From: Candidatus Kapaibacterium sp.
GTDB taxonomy: Bacteria > Bacteroidota > Ignavibacteria > Kapaibacteriales > UBA7675
Length of the DNA stretch: 64,000 nucleotides
NCBI GenBank assembly: GCA_028284775.1
Contig: JANQRB010000021.1
Span: 124,001 to 188,000, forward strand
Direction: 5' to 3'
A program made the translations under genes and the position numbers. How positions within the stretch are numbered: the stretch's first letter is position 1; every line of letters begins with the position of its first letter. This document shows, in pieces, positions 51,432 through 60,062 of this stretch. The notes under the pieces were generated by a model that saw only the letters and a list, made by a program, of their open reading frames with translations, did no database searches and had not been told where the DNA came from.

Positions 51432-52061
51432 ATGGAAGAGTATTCAATATTGATTGTCGACGATGATGTCTGGATGCAACGCATCCTCTCAAAAGTGCTT
51501 GAAGGCTTCGGCTTTGAGACCTTCATCGCGACCAATGGATACGACGGTGTTGCACTGGCACTGGAACATAAACCGCTGGTTATCTTTCTCGATATCATGA
51601 TGCCCGAACTTACCGGTCACATGACTCTGAAGATCCTTAAGCGTATTCTGGCGACACAGGACATTCCCGTACTTATGATCTCGGCTCTCTCCGATACAGA
51701 GAATCTTGGGCTGGCTGTCAAAACCGGCGCCGTCGGATTTATCTCCAAGCCCTTTACGCGCGCCACTATTTTCGATAAGCTAAAGAATGTCGTCGGAAGC
51801 GATTTGCTCAACGATGTCACCAAACGATCGCAGATGTCGGCTCAGGAATTGAAAGAGGCTAAGCAGCAGGAAAAAGAAAAGGCGGAACAGAATGCCGGAC
51901 CAGTGGAAAGCGACAGCACCATTCCGGGCCGCTCAGGACTCGAACGTAACACCGCCGAATCGAGCCCTTCGCCGTCGGAAGCAAGTAGAAGATACAAAGA
52001 AGAAAGCAAGCAACAGCAGATCGACGTTATCAAAGAACTGCTGCTCAAAGACAAAAAGTAA
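51432..52061 (+). CDS. Response regulator with long charged tail
   Basis: 209 residues from ATG 51432 (GGAA upstream; the frame is open back to 51279). Residues 1-125 are a receiver domain: acidic pair in ILIVDDDVW, phosphoacceptor Asp54 in IFLDIMMPEL, T/S switch in MISALSD, and Lys in GFISKPFTR. No DNA-binding domain follows. Instead there is an 80-residue charged, low-complexity tail (about 130-209) rich in Lys, Glu and Ser, ending IKELLLKDKK. Likely a single-domain CheY-like or adaptor response regulator. It follows csrA by 82 bases, which suggests a motility connection (inference). Confidence 0.88.
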   Translation: MEEYSILIVDDDVWMQRILSKVLEGFGFETFIATNGYDGVALALEHKPLVIFLDIMMPELTGHMTLKILKRILATQDIPVLMISALSDTENLGLAVKTGAVGFISKPFTRATIFDKLKNVVGSDLLNDVTKRSQMSAQELKEAKQQEKEKAEQNAGPVESDSTIPGRSGLERNTAESSPSPSEASRRYKEESKQQQIDVIKELLLKDKK

Positions 52062-52081
52062 GAGCACACCTCTTAACTGCT

Positions 52082-52741
52082 TCAGCGCAGATCGATAACC
52101 CGCACTCCTTCGGGCGCTTCGAAACTGAATTCTTCATCTTCCACTGCCGCGTCGATCACAATGTTTTGCAAAGCCCAGCGGCGTGTGACATTACCATCAA
52201 AAATCTCCACTTCCTGCAACTCTAGTGTCGTCGCTGCAAACAAGAGTTTGATCCGCTGTAATCGGTAAAAGGCGTCTTCTTCCCCTTCGTTCGGGGTCCA
52301 GCTCAGAATGTAGCGCTGCTCGCCAGTGGATTGCGTAGATCGGCGAAGATCAAAATTGCCGCTGCTCGGAAAGGCCAGGAAGATTGACTCCGGCATCATG
52401 CGATTAATATCAGGCTTGTAACTGTCAACCACCACTTTAGCCTGTGAGGCCTGGTAATTCCATATTGTAGCGCCATCACAGATTATGCTTCGTTCGCCTA
52501 AGTCCAGAATGAATTTGTTGCCTCGTTTAAGAGTCAGATCGCCGCGCAGAGCCGCCAGATCCTGATCGGCGAATTGTAACTGAAGGGTCTGGGCACTCAG
52601 GTAGCGTTTCTTAAATGTCGACAGAACATCATCCAGTTCAGATGCGGGCGCCTGGACAGCGCTGGCGAACGACACTAAAATCAGAAGCTGGCTAATCCTC
52701 AACACGTGCAGTTTGAAAGGAAATTCACCGAACATATTCAT
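52082..52741 (-). CDS. LolA-like outer-membrane lipoprotein carrier
   Basis: 219 residues. Signal segment (HVLRISQLLILVSFASAVQA), then a LolA/LolB-like half-barrel: DDVLSTFKKRYLSAQTLQLQF, GDLTLKRGNKFILDLGERSIICDGATIWNYQ, and a C-terminal RVIDLR. LolA carries lipoproteins across the periplasm. The SQLTFKF-like core fits the COG2834 family used in Bacteroidota. Convergent with the response regulator gene (20-base gap). Confidence 0.85.
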   Translation of the reverse strand: MNMFGEFPFKLHVLRISQLLILVSFASAVQAPASELDDVLSTFKKRYLSAQTLQLQFADQDLAALRGDLTLKRGNKFILDLGERSIICDGATIWNYQASQAKVVVDSYKPDINRMMPESIFLAFPSSGNFDLRRSTQSTGEQRYILSWTPNEGEEDAFYRLQRIKLLFAATTLELQEVEIFDGNVTRRWALQNIVIDAAVEDEEFSFEAPEGVRVIDLR

Positions 52742-52841
52742 ACTCCTGGAGCCTGCTTTGTTTGATGTTAGGTCAGTAAAGCTCGCATACGAAACAGGAA
52801 GGTTTTAGTTCGACACATCGAAGCGTCACCGGTATTTTAAA

Positions 52842-52873
52842 GTCGCGCCGGACGAAAAATCGTCCGGCGCCGG
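52842..52873 (-). terminator. Terminator-like hairpin after the OmpA-family gene
   Basis: GCGCCGGACGA (52845-52855) pairs perfectly with TCGTCCGGCGC (52860-52870) around AAAA. On the minus strand it is followed by GACTTTAAAA, a weak T-tract. It lies 60 bases downstream of the OmpA-family gene. Confidence 0.6.
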
Positions 52874-52930
52874 CGTAATTGACCGCAATTGTTTTTTTGA
52901 ACTGTTGCCTAAAAGCCAAAGGCAATTCCT

Positions 52931-53644
52931 TCAGGCTCCGGTAACAACGATATATGTTTTACCGGTGTAACGTTTGCCTTTTGCCTGTTTGCGCACGGGC
53001 AAGGGATAAAGCGGATCGATGTTTTCGTTGGCCTGCATTTCAATACGGTCGGATTTAATACCGCGGTTCACGAGGTATGTTTTTACGGCCTCGCAGCGTT
53101 TTTGCGTCAAGGCGCGATTGGTCGCACCGCTCTTGCTTTCGTCAGGGAAACAGCGTACTTCGACTTTAACGTTGGGATTGATAATCAGCAGATTGGCTAG
53201 CTGTGTCAGCATCTGTTCGGATCCGATACGCAGCTTGGATTTTTTCAGATCAAAGGGAGAAACGGGAAGCGGCAACTTGGCCCCAACACGCATTGGCTTG
53301 ATCAGAAAATCACGGGAAATTTCGGCATATCGATCCGTATTCGGCGCCGTATAGGTGTATTCGGTTTGAAAATAGTTAGGCTTCTCGATACGTACGGTAT
53401 ACGTTTTGCCCGGTTTGAGTGACGTTACCAGGTAGCTGCCGCCCCTGCTTGATTTCGAAATGTTGGGATTCGTCTCTTCGGCGAGAAACTTCACTTCCGC
53501 TCCGTCGATCGGCTCTCGAGTTAACTCATCATAAATAAGGCCGGTAACCGACACGACTTTCGATTGAGCAGAAGCGGCTGGAAATGCCATCAGCGCAAGC
53601 AGGATTGCCAGAGTCGAAAGCCGGGCACAAGATTGATAAGTCAT
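52931..53644 (-). CDS. OmpA-family protein with N-terminal regulatory domain
   Basis: 237 residues from ATG 53644 (GGAG upstream; the frame is open to 53674). Signal peptide (LSTLAILLALMAFPAASAQS), a CarboxypepD_reg-like Ig domain (VTGLIYDELTREPIDGAEVKF), and an OmpA-C domain with ANLLIINPNVKVEVRCFPDES and LTQKRCEAVKTYLVNRGI followed by RIEMQANENIDP. The OmpA module binds peptidoglycan, tethering outer membrane to wall. It follows a WD40 gene on the same strand (33 bases) and is probably co-transcribed. Confidence 0.88.
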   Translation of the reverse strand: MTYQSCARLSTLAILLALMAFPAASAQSKVVSVTGLIYDELTREPIDGAEVKFLAEETNPNISKSSRGGSYLVTSLKPGKTYTVRIEKPNYFQTEYTYTAPNTDRYAEISRDFLIKPMRVGAKLPLPVSPFDLKKSKLRIGSEQMLTQLANLLIINPNVKVEVRCFPDESKSGATNRALTQKRCEAVKTYLVNRGIKSDRIEMQANENIDPLYPLPVRKQAKGKRYTGKTYIVVTGA

Positions 53645-53676
53645 GGATGTATTCTCCAAAGTATTTGCAATCATTA

Positions 53677-54666
53677 TTAATTACCCGTTGCCGCTTCTTC
53701 CGTCAGCAATCGCACCGAACCATCGGCGCAGGCCATGACAATAATACTGGCATTGCTGACGAGATCCACCGACCAGATTTCAACTTTGCTGTCGAAGCTG
53801 AATAAGTTTTCGCCGCTGTTTACATTCCAGAGTTTAACGGTCTTGTCGAGGCTGCCGCTGGCCAGTGTCTGATTGTCCGCGGCAAACGCAACATCCTGAA
53901 CAAGCTCGGCGTGAGCGTTTATCGTGCGCTGAAGTTCACCGGAGGGCATGCTCCAGACTTTGATAACGCCATCCTGGTCGGCCGAAGCAAGCAGTCTGGA
54001 GTTAAAGCTATAGAGCACTGCCAGGACGGGTGCTGAATGTCCGCGCAAGGTCATCAGCGGATCCTTGGTGTCGAAATCCGTAGACCAGACTTTGACGGTA
54101 CGGTCGTCGCTTCCTGAAGCAATGTATTTACCGTCGTAGCTGTATGCGACAGAGTTTACGCCCATCAGATGCCCGCGAAGGGTCTTAACTTCACTCTGGA
54201 ATTCACGATCCCAAAGTTTAACCGCTCCGTCCAGGCTCCCACTGGCAATGTATGCGCTATTGTCATCCTGCGAAAAATAGACTCCCAGGACTTCGGCAAG
54301 ATGCCCCTCCATCGTGTACAATTCGTTGCCGCTGGCTACATCCCATACCCGGACCGTCCGATCATTGCTGACACTAGCGATCATCTGATCGTTGCCCGAA
54401 AACGATATATGATTAACCTGCGCCAAATGACCACGCAGCGTGTGTAGGAGCTTGCCGTCGGGCAGGCTCCAGATCTTAATTGTTTCATCCAGGCTGCAAG
54501 TGGCAAATTGCGTGTCGCCGTCGTTAACGAATACTCCCAGTGCTTCATCGTCGTGATGACCGATGGTTTCCATGGAGTAGCTGCGCTTTTGAGCCTGCGC
54601 GGCGGCAACACTCAACAGTATACACGCAAAGAAAAGGATAGCGTCAATTGCTGGCGTTTTCCTCAT
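53677..54666 (-). CDS. Exported WD40-repeat protein
   Basis: 329 residues. Signal peptide (ILFFACILLSVAAAQA), then about seven WD40 repeats forming one propeller: TIKIWSLPDGKLLHTLRGH, NDRTVRVWDVASGNELYTMEGH, DGAVKLWDREF, DDRTVKVWSTDF, DGVIKVWSMPSG and DKTVKLWNVNSG. No sorting tail. Acts as a periplasmic protein-interaction scaffold. Upstream partner of the OmpA-family gene. Confidence 0.9.
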   Translation of the reverse strand: MRKTPAIDAILFFACILLSVAAAQAQKRSYSMETIGHHDDEALGVFVNDGDTQFATCSLDETIKIWSLPDGKLLHTLRGHLAQVNHISFSGNDQMIASVSNDRTVRVWDVASGNELYTMEGHLAEVLGVYFSQDDNSAYIASGSLDGAVKLWDREFQSEVKTLRGHLMGVNSVAYSYDGKYIASGSDDRTVKVWSTDFDTKDPLMTLRGHSAPVLAVLYSFNSRLLASADQDGVIKVWSMPSGELQRTINAHAELVQDVAFAADNQTLASGSLDKTVKLWNVNSGENLFSFDSKVEIWSVDLVSNASIIVMACADGSVRLLTEEAATGN

Positions 54667-54962
54667 ATAGTCGCTCCGCTGAGTATGATTGGAACTGAAG
54701 GGGATTTACATCTATAACTTTAAAGGAATTGCTGCAATGATCGGCAAAATTGCAACCTTTTCAAGGAATTACCAAACGGTGATGCAGCGCTGAGATCACG
54801 GACGGCGGCGGCGGAAAGGTCGTCGCGCAAACAACTAACGGCAGCCCGTCAGCCTTGCATTCGCAAGTTCTGGTACCAGGTTTCGCAGTTGTAACGCTCC
54901 GAACACAGACCAGATGCCGACGGAACTACAGTCATGACGTCCGAATGTCTTTCCGGCCGCGT
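54667..54962. other. Intergenic, no gene recognised
   Basis: 296 bases between two minus-strand genes. It holds the promoter region of the WD40 gene; no specific motif identified. Confidence 0.4.
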
Positions 54963-55388
54963 TCAGGCCAAGATTTCCAAAACTGACCGCAGGGTGTCGC
55001 GAATCTCCAGCAAATCGCTGCGTTTAAGAGCTATCGCCGTGTCCTCTTGCTCGCCACCGGCGACAATGACTTCCTCGACTTCCGTGGATTCGGCCTGTTG
55101 ATCGGCCTCTTCTAGTTCCAGCAACTCGCCCGTGTTGGGATCGAAACTGCCTTTCATAATATCTTTCGCGCCGTCGATAGTGTAGCGGTTGTCGCGCAAA
55201 AGTTTCTTGATCGCCCGGATGACCGCGATATCCTTCTGTGTGTAGATACGATTGCCGGCCCGGTTCTTTTGCGGTTTTAGCTGGTCGAATTCCGTCTCCC
55301 AGTAACGCAGCACATAGTGCTCTTCACCAACGAGACGACTGACTTCGCTGATAGAGTAATACAATTTCTTGATGTTGAGATCTTTCAC
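54963..55388 (-). CDS. MerR-family transcriptional regulator
   Basis: 141 residues. Winged-helix MerR DNA-binding domain at the N-terminus: YYSISEVSRLVGEEHYVLRYWETEF, NRAGNRIYTQKDIAVIRAI. The C-terminal region (DLLEIRDTLRSVLEIL) is a short dimerisation helix; no metal-binding cysteines. This is the conserved MerR subgroup of Bacteroidota with no effector domain. Divergent from feoAB (151-base gap), but control of that operon is only a possibility. Confidence 0.9.
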   Translation of the reverse strand: MKDLNIKKLYYSISEVSRLVGEEHYVLRYWETEFDQLKPQKNRAGNRIYTQKDIAVIRAIKKLLRDNRYTIDGAKDIMKGSFDPNTGELLELEEADQQAESTEVEEVIVAGGEQEDTAIALKRSDLLEIRDTLRSVLEILA

Positions 55389-55539
55389 GACGCCAGTTTA
55401 GCTAATTATGCCCGCTTGTACAATAAGAAAGTCAGCGCAACGTACACCTTTTTGCTTTTTCCTTATTTAGATTCAGTATAGTTTAGGATAAGGGATTAGC
55501 ATTCTGCAGGACAGGTAGTTTAGTCAGGGAGCGTACAAC

Positions 55540-55758
55540 GTGACGAGTTTGCCAACGGGTCAGCGTTTCCGGGTTTGCGGCTATAGCCGGCATAACAGCT
55601 TCACCGAGCGTTTGCGGGAAATGGGTCTGACGCGGGGAGCGCAATTTACAGTTGTGAGAAAAGCTCCGTTTAATGGACCGGTCGAAATTCAGATCGACAA
55701 TTCCACTCTCGTCGTGCGTGGCGCCGATACTGCGCTTATGTTGATCGAACCGGCTTAA
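55540..55758 (+). CDS. feoA: Ferrous iron transport protein A
   Basis: 72 residues starting with GTG (AGGGAG upstream). SH3-like FeoA domain: LPTGQRFRVCGY, RLREMGLTRGAQFTVVRKAP, and NSTLVVRGADTALMLIEP. Small cytosolic partner of FeoB. Fifteen bases before feoB, same operon. Confidence 0.93.
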   Translation: MTSLPTGQRFRVCGYSRHNSFTERLREMGLTRGAQFTVVRKAPFNGPVEIQIDNSTLVVRGADTALMLIEPA

Positions 55759-55773
55759 GTCGCGAGCAGTACG

Positions 55774-57633
55774 ATGAGCGACAGCCGCGCCACTATAGCA
55801 TTTGTCGGCACACCCAATTGCGGAAAATCTTCTCTTTTCAACGCGCTTACGGGCATGCGTCAAAAGGTCGGCAATTTTCCGGGAGTTACCGTCGCCCCCA
55901 AAGCTTCCTATGTCGGTGACGAGCGAAACGGACGCAGACTGCTCGATTTGCCAGGTATCTATTCCTTAGCGCCAAAAACAAACGACGAACAATTGACGAT
56001 AGCTGCGCTTAAGGGCGAGCAATCCAATCTTCCGCGCCCCGATGCCGTGCTGTTCGTCATCGATGGCAGCAACCTGGAAAAAAGCTTGTTTCTCTATGCG
56101 CAATTCGCGCGCCTCGGCCTGCCGACGCTTCTGGCCGTCACGATGATCGATGCCGTCAAGGCCGGCGGCGGCGCTCTCGACGACATCGCGCTGGAACGGG
56201 CACTCGGCCTCAAAGTCAAATGCGTCGTCGGACACAAAGGGGTCGGTTTACCTGACGTTCGCGCCAGCCTCTTGAATTCGGATGACTTCACCGTCCCGCC
56301 CGCCGACGGAATTCCAGGTGATGACATCGACGCCCAGTTTTCCTGGGCGCGAAAAATTGCCGCTCGGGTAGCACGCAGCAGCGGGCCGGACAAACGAAGT
56401 CGCGCCATCGATCGCTACGTCTTGCATCCGTTTATCGGCCCCGCAATTTTTACGCTTGTGATGCTGCTGTTCTTTCAGTCGATTTTCACCTGGGCCACGC
56501 CGCTGATGGACGGCATCGAATCCCTGATGGGGCAGCTCGCCGTTCTGGTCGAGTATGGCGTAGCGCCGGGATTGTTACAGAATTTTCTCACGAAAGGCAT
56601 CATTGGCGGCGTGGGATCGGTTTTGGTCTTTTTACCGCAGATTTTGATCCTGTACCTGTTTATCACGCTGTTGGAAGACTTTGGCTACCTGGCACGCGCC
56701 GCCTTCCTCGTCGACCGCCTGATGGGCGTTTTCGGTTTACAAGGACGCTCATTCATCCCCTTGCTCGGGTCCTACGCCTGCGCAATCCCCGGCATTATGT
56801 CTGCGCGAATCATTCCCTCCGAAAAAGACCGTCTGACGACAATTCTGATTGCGCCCCTTATGACCTGTTCGGCGCGCCTCCCCGTCTATGTTTTGCTGAT
56901 AGCCGCTTTCGTACCCGACCGCCTGGTTGCCGGCCTCCTGAGCCTGCAGGGCATCATACTGCTCGCATTGTACGTGCTGGCGGCGCTCGCCGGCTTGCTT
57001 ATAGCCCGTATCCTCAAGTCAACGCTTCTTCGCGGCGACAGTCTTCCTTTTCTCCTGGAATTACCGCCCTATCGCCGGCCTTCCCTGCGTAATGTCGGTC
57101 TTGCAATGATGCAGCGTGCCGGAGAGTTCCTCCGTTCGGCCGGTACGATTATCCTCGCGATGTCCATCGCATTATGGGCCTTGAGCGAATATCCGCGGGC
57201 GGATCAGTTGGCGGCCGTCGACTCCATCGAAGCGGAAAGCCTGCAACTGGAAGAATCGGCCCTGGGAAGCATAGGCAAACTCATCCAGCCGCTCTTCGAG
57301 CCTATCGGTTTCGACTGGAAGGTATCGATCGGCGTCCTGGGAAGTTTTGCGGCCCGCGAGGTTTTCGTGTCGGTTATGGGCCAGATGTACAGCGTTGATG
57401 TGAGTGAGTCCGATGAATCGCTGCGAACTGTGTTGCAACGATCCATCTCGCTACCGGCCGCTTTGAGTATTCTTGCTTTTTATGTCTTTGCGCTGCAGTG
57501 TATGTCGACCATTGCCGTTATGCGGCGAGAAACTTCTTCGTGGAAGTGGCCGATATTCGCATTCGCCTATACTTTTGTTCTGGCCTATGGGGCCGCCTGG
57601 GCCACCTACACTATCTGCAGCGCCCTTATATAA
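55774..57633 (+). CDS. feoB: Ferrous iron transporter FeoB
   Basis: 619 residues, shorter than the typical 700-780. Cytosolic GTPase domain: G1 GTPNCGKSS (12-20), G2-region Thr in NFPGVTVAPK, G3 LLDLPGIYS. The G4 motif is TMID (Thr123-Asp126) instead of NxxD. A membrane domain follows, with the family blocks ILILYLFITLLEDFGYLARAAF, GSYACAIPGIMSARIIPSEKDR and LIAPLMTCSARLPVYVLLIA. Imports Fe2+ through the inner membrane. Second gene of feoAB; no feoC. A Thr at G4 should weaken guanine specificity (inference). Confidence 0.93.
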   Translation: MSDSRATIAFVGTPNCGKSSLFNALTGMRQKVGNFPGVTVAPKASYVGDERNGRRLLDLPGIYSLAPKTNDEQLTIAALKGEQSNLPRPDAVLFVIDGSNLEKSLFLYAQFARLGLPTLLAVTMIDAVKAGGGALDDIALERALGLKVKCVVGHKGVGLPDVRASLLNSDDFTVPPADGIPGDDIDAQFSWARKIAARVARSSGPDKRSRAIDRYVLHPFIGPAIFTLVMLLFFQSIFTWATPLMDGIESLMGQLAVLVEYGVAPGLLQNFLTKGIIGGVGSVLVFLPQILILYLFITLLEDFGYLARAAFLVDRLMGVFGLQGRSFIPLLGSYACAIPGIMSARIIPSEKDRLTTILIAPLMTCSARLPVYVLLIAAFVPDRLVAGLLSLQGIILLALYVLAALAGLLIARILKSTLLRGDSLPFLLELPPYRRPSLRNVGLAMMQRAGEFLRSAGTIILAMSIALWALSEYPRADQLAAVDSIEAESLQLEESALGSIGKLIQPLFEPIGFDWKVSIGVLGSFAAREVFVSVMGQMYSVDVSESDESLRTVLQRSISLPAALSILAFYVFALQCMSTIAVMRRETSSWKWPIFAFAYTFVLAYGAAWATYTICSALI

Positions 57634-57663
57634 AAAAAGGCGATATGCCGATTGCATATCGCC
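57630..57663 (-). terminator. Rho-independent terminator of rpsP
   Basis: On the minus strand GGCGATATG and CATATCGCC (57639-57647 and 57655-57663) form a perfect 9-bp stem, followed by TTTTTTTATA. It ends the ffh-rpsP transcript and overlaps the feoB stop codon. Confidence 0.9.
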
Positions 57664-57721
57664 TGAATATGATTGTCCTATTCCATCTTTCCTGCCCGCT
57701 CAAAAAGCGCGGCCTTTCAAA

Positions 57722-58375
57722 CTACTTGTCTTCGTTGCCTTCCTGACTTTCGTTCTTGTCAGCTGCCTCGGCGGCGGGTGCTTCGGCAGCGGGTGCTTCG
57801 GCAGCGGGTGCTTCGGCAGCGGGTGCTTCGACAGCAGGTGCTTCGGCAGCGGGTGCTTCGGCAGCGGGTGCTTCGGCAGCGGGTGCTTCGGCGGCAGGTG
57901 CTTCGGCGGCGGGTGCTTCGGCGGCAGGTGCTTCGGCAGCGGGTGCTTCGGCAGCGGGTGCTTCGGCAGCAGGTGCTTCGGCGGCTTCTTCATCCGCGGG
58001 AGCCGCCGAGCCAAACTTCTTACGCTGCTTTTTTGCCAAGATACGTTGTACGCGCGTTGCAACGTTTGCTTTGTGCTGCTCCAGCGCATCGGCAATTTCG
58101 GTCGGTGATTTACCCTTATCTTCCATATACATTTCAAGCAGCACACCCTGCGTGCTGAGAAGGTGACGGACCACCTTGCTCGGTTGAGCGCCGACTTTCA
58201 GCCAGTGTTTCGCTCGCTCCGTATCGACTGATATCACTGAAGGCGAGGTCATCGGATTGTACTGACCGAGTCTTTCGAGATATTTGCCGTCACGAGCCTT
58301 TCGACTGTCGGTTGCCACGATGTCGTATACAGGGCTCTTTTTGCGTCCTCTGCGGCGCAAACGAAGTTTTACCAT
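57722..58375 (-). CDS. rpsP: 30S ribosomal protein S16 with Ala/Pro/Glu tail
   Basis: 217 residues. Residues 1-85 are the S16 core: MVKLRLRRRGRKKSPVYDIV, TDSRKARDGKYLERLGQYNP, RAKHWLKVGAQPS. After a basic linker, about 75 residues consist of PAAEA pentapeptide repeats (one PAVEA), then an acidic end. The core assembles into the 30S body; the tail is likely disordered. Extended S16 tails occur in this lineage group, but the exact number of repeats is likely variable. Downstream of ffh (59-base gap) on the same strand. Confidence 0.95.
   Translation of the reverse strand: MVKLRLRRRGRKKSPVYDIVATDSRKARDGKYLERLGQYNPMTSPSVISVDTERAKHWLKVGAQPSKVVRHLLSTQGVLLEMYMEDKGKSPTEIADALEQHKANVATRVQRILAKKQRKKFGSAAPADEEAAEAPAAEAPAAEAPAAEAPAAEAPAAEAPAAEAPAAEAPAAEAPAAEAPAVEAPAAEAPAAEAPAAEAPAAEAADKNESQEGNEDK
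57769..57982. repeat. 15-bp tandem repeat encoding PAAEA
   Basis: About 14 copies of a 15-base unit (plus-strand form GCTTCGGCAGCGGGT with third-position changes) within rpsP. One unit has ACAGCAGGT, giving valine. Because 15 is a multiple of three, copy-number change keeps the frame. A coding minisatellite. Confidence 0.92.
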
Positions 58376-58434
58376 TAAGAATACCTGAAAAATGTGATTA
58401 GTAAATCTTGTATTTCGGTCATCTGTTTTACTGT

Positions 58435-59796
58435 TTAACGGCGAGCGCGACGTTTACCGCCTCCGCCGCGCATTTCGCGCATATTCTTAATCATTCCCAT
58501 TTTCCCGCCTTTACCTTTGGTCATGCGCTTCATCATTTTCTGCATGTCATCGAACTGTTTCAGCAGGCGGTTGACGTCCTGAACGGTTGTACCACTGCCG
58601 CGGGCAATACGCCGCCGCCGTGAGCCATTGATAATGCGTACATTACTCCGTTCTTTCGGAGTCATGGACTGAATCATGGCCTCAACACGCACCAATGCTT
58701 TTTCATCAACCTGAATATTGCGTAAAGCGCGATCCATTCCGGGCAGCATCCCCAGCAAATCGCGGAGCGAGCCCATCTTTTTGATCTGGCGAATCTGTTC
58801 GAGAAAGTCCTGCAGCGAAAACTCATTGCGACGAATTTTGTCTTCCAACTGCTGAGCTTCCGCCTCGTCGAATTGCGCCTGGGCTTTTTCTACAAGCGTC
58901 AGGACATCTCCCATTCCGAGAATACGGGAAGCAATCCGATCCGGATAGAACTGTTCGAGGTTGTCGATTTTTTCGCCGGTACCGATAAATTTAATCGGTT
59001 TTTCTACGATCGCCCTGATGGACAGCGCCGCACCGCCGCGTGTATCGCCATCCAGTTTCGTGAGTACGACTCCGTCGAAGCTGAGGCGTTCGTTGAATGC
59101 CTTGGCCGTGTTGACCGCGTCCTGGCCCGTCATGGCATCACAGACAAAAAGGATTTCGTGCGGACTCACTTTATTCTTGATGTTCGCTACTTCAGCCATC
59201 ATCTCTTCATCGATCGTCAAACGACCGGCAGTATCGATAATGACCGTATCGCGAGCATAGCGCCTGGCGTAGTCGACGGCCTGAGTCGCCAGATTGACGG
59301 GATTCTCCCCGTCGACGCTATAGACCGGAAGATTGATCGAGTCCGCCAGCAGCTTCAGCTGCTCGATGGCGGCCGGACGATATATGTCGCCAGCTACCAG
59401 CATGGGCTGACGCCCTTTGTTTTTAAGCAATTTGGCAAGCTTGGCGCAAAACGTAGTTTTACCTGATCCCTGCAGGCCCGCCACCATGATCACAGTCGGC
59501 GGCTGCGAGGCGGTGGCGATGTCGGCTTTGGAGGAGCCCATCAGACTCACCAGTTCGTCGTGAATGACCTTCACGATCATCTGCCCGGGAGTTATCTTGC
59601 CTTTGACCTCCAGCCCAATCGCCTTGCCCTTGACGTCTTCAATAAACTTTTTCGCGACGTGGTAGTTGACGTCCGCATCAAGCAAAGCACGGCGCACCTC
59701 GCGCAGGCCTTCCTCGATGTTTTCCTCGCTGATTTTGGCCTGACCGCGAATCCGCTTGATTGCCGATTCTATTTTACTGCTTAAATTCTCAAACAT
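58435..59796 (-). CDS. ffh: Signal recognition particle protein Ffh
   Basis: 453 residues. N domain with IRGQAKISEENIEEGLREVRRAL. GTPase (G) domain: P-loop GLQGSGKTTFCAKLA (about 108), VIDTAGRL, GVVLTKLDGDTRGG, and SRILGMGDVLTLV. Methionine-rich M domain (MMKRMTKGKGGKMG) binds SRP RNA and signal peptides. Targets nascent membrane proteins. Full length; C-terminus GGKRRARR. Followed by rpsP. Its usual partners rimM and trmD lie on the opposite strand, 1.2 kb upstream of its start. Confidence 0.97.
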   Translation of the reverse strand: MFENLSSKIESAIKRIRGQAKISEENIEEGLREVRRALLDADVNYHVAKKFIEDVKGKAIGLEVKGKITPGQMIVKVIHDELVSLMGSSKADIATASQPPTVIMVAGLQGSGKTTFCAKLAKLLKNKGRQPMLVAGDIYRPAAIEQLKLLADSINLPVYSVDGENPVNLATQAVDYARRYARDTVIIDTAGRLTIDEEMMAEVANIKNKVSPHEILFVCDAMTGQDAVNTAKAFNERLSFDGVVLTKLDGDTRGGAALSIRAIVEKPIKFIGTGEKIDNLEQFYPDRIASRILGMGDVLTLVEKAQAQFDEAEAQQLEDKIRRNEFSLQDFLEQIRQIKKMGSLRDLLGMLPGMDRALRNIQVDEKALVRVEAMIQSMTPKERSNVRIINGSRRRRIARGSGTTVQDVNRLLKQFDDMQKMMKRMTKGKGGKMGMIKNMREMRGGGGKRRARR

Positions 59797-59869
59797 AGTC
59801 CAAGGTGTGGATTTTGAGCAAGAACAGCTAAACTACGAATCATTATCATCAGGAACAATAAAAAAGCCT

Positions 59870-59896
59870 GGGGCAGCCGCCCCTAAGAATTTTTCT
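59870..59896. terminator. Bidirectional hairpin in a divergent region
   Basis: GGGGC (59870-59874) and GCCCC (59879-59883) form a short stem. It is followed by TAAGAATTTTTC on the plus strand and by AGGCTTTTTT on the minus strand. It lies between two divergent genes, ffh and the Hpt gene, so it would act only as a leader attenuator or for an unannotated short transcript. Confidence 0.35.
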
Positions 59897-60062
59897 TTCC
59901 GTCTATCGCGATAATTTATAACTTGGTTGCCTGCCGGTAAAGTGTACTTTCGGAGCTTATGTGCAGACCCGGCCGGAGGCAGATTCACCTGGATGCGCCA
60001 TAGTTGGAGCAAGCTAATCTTACTGCCGGCGATTTCGACCTGTCCAATTAAGGTCAAACTCT

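Noticed and set aside
57673..58166. Arg- and Ala-rich frames on the plus strand opposite rpsP
   Set aside because: They are translations of the 15-bp repeat in other frames. Only the minus frame gives a ribosomal protein.
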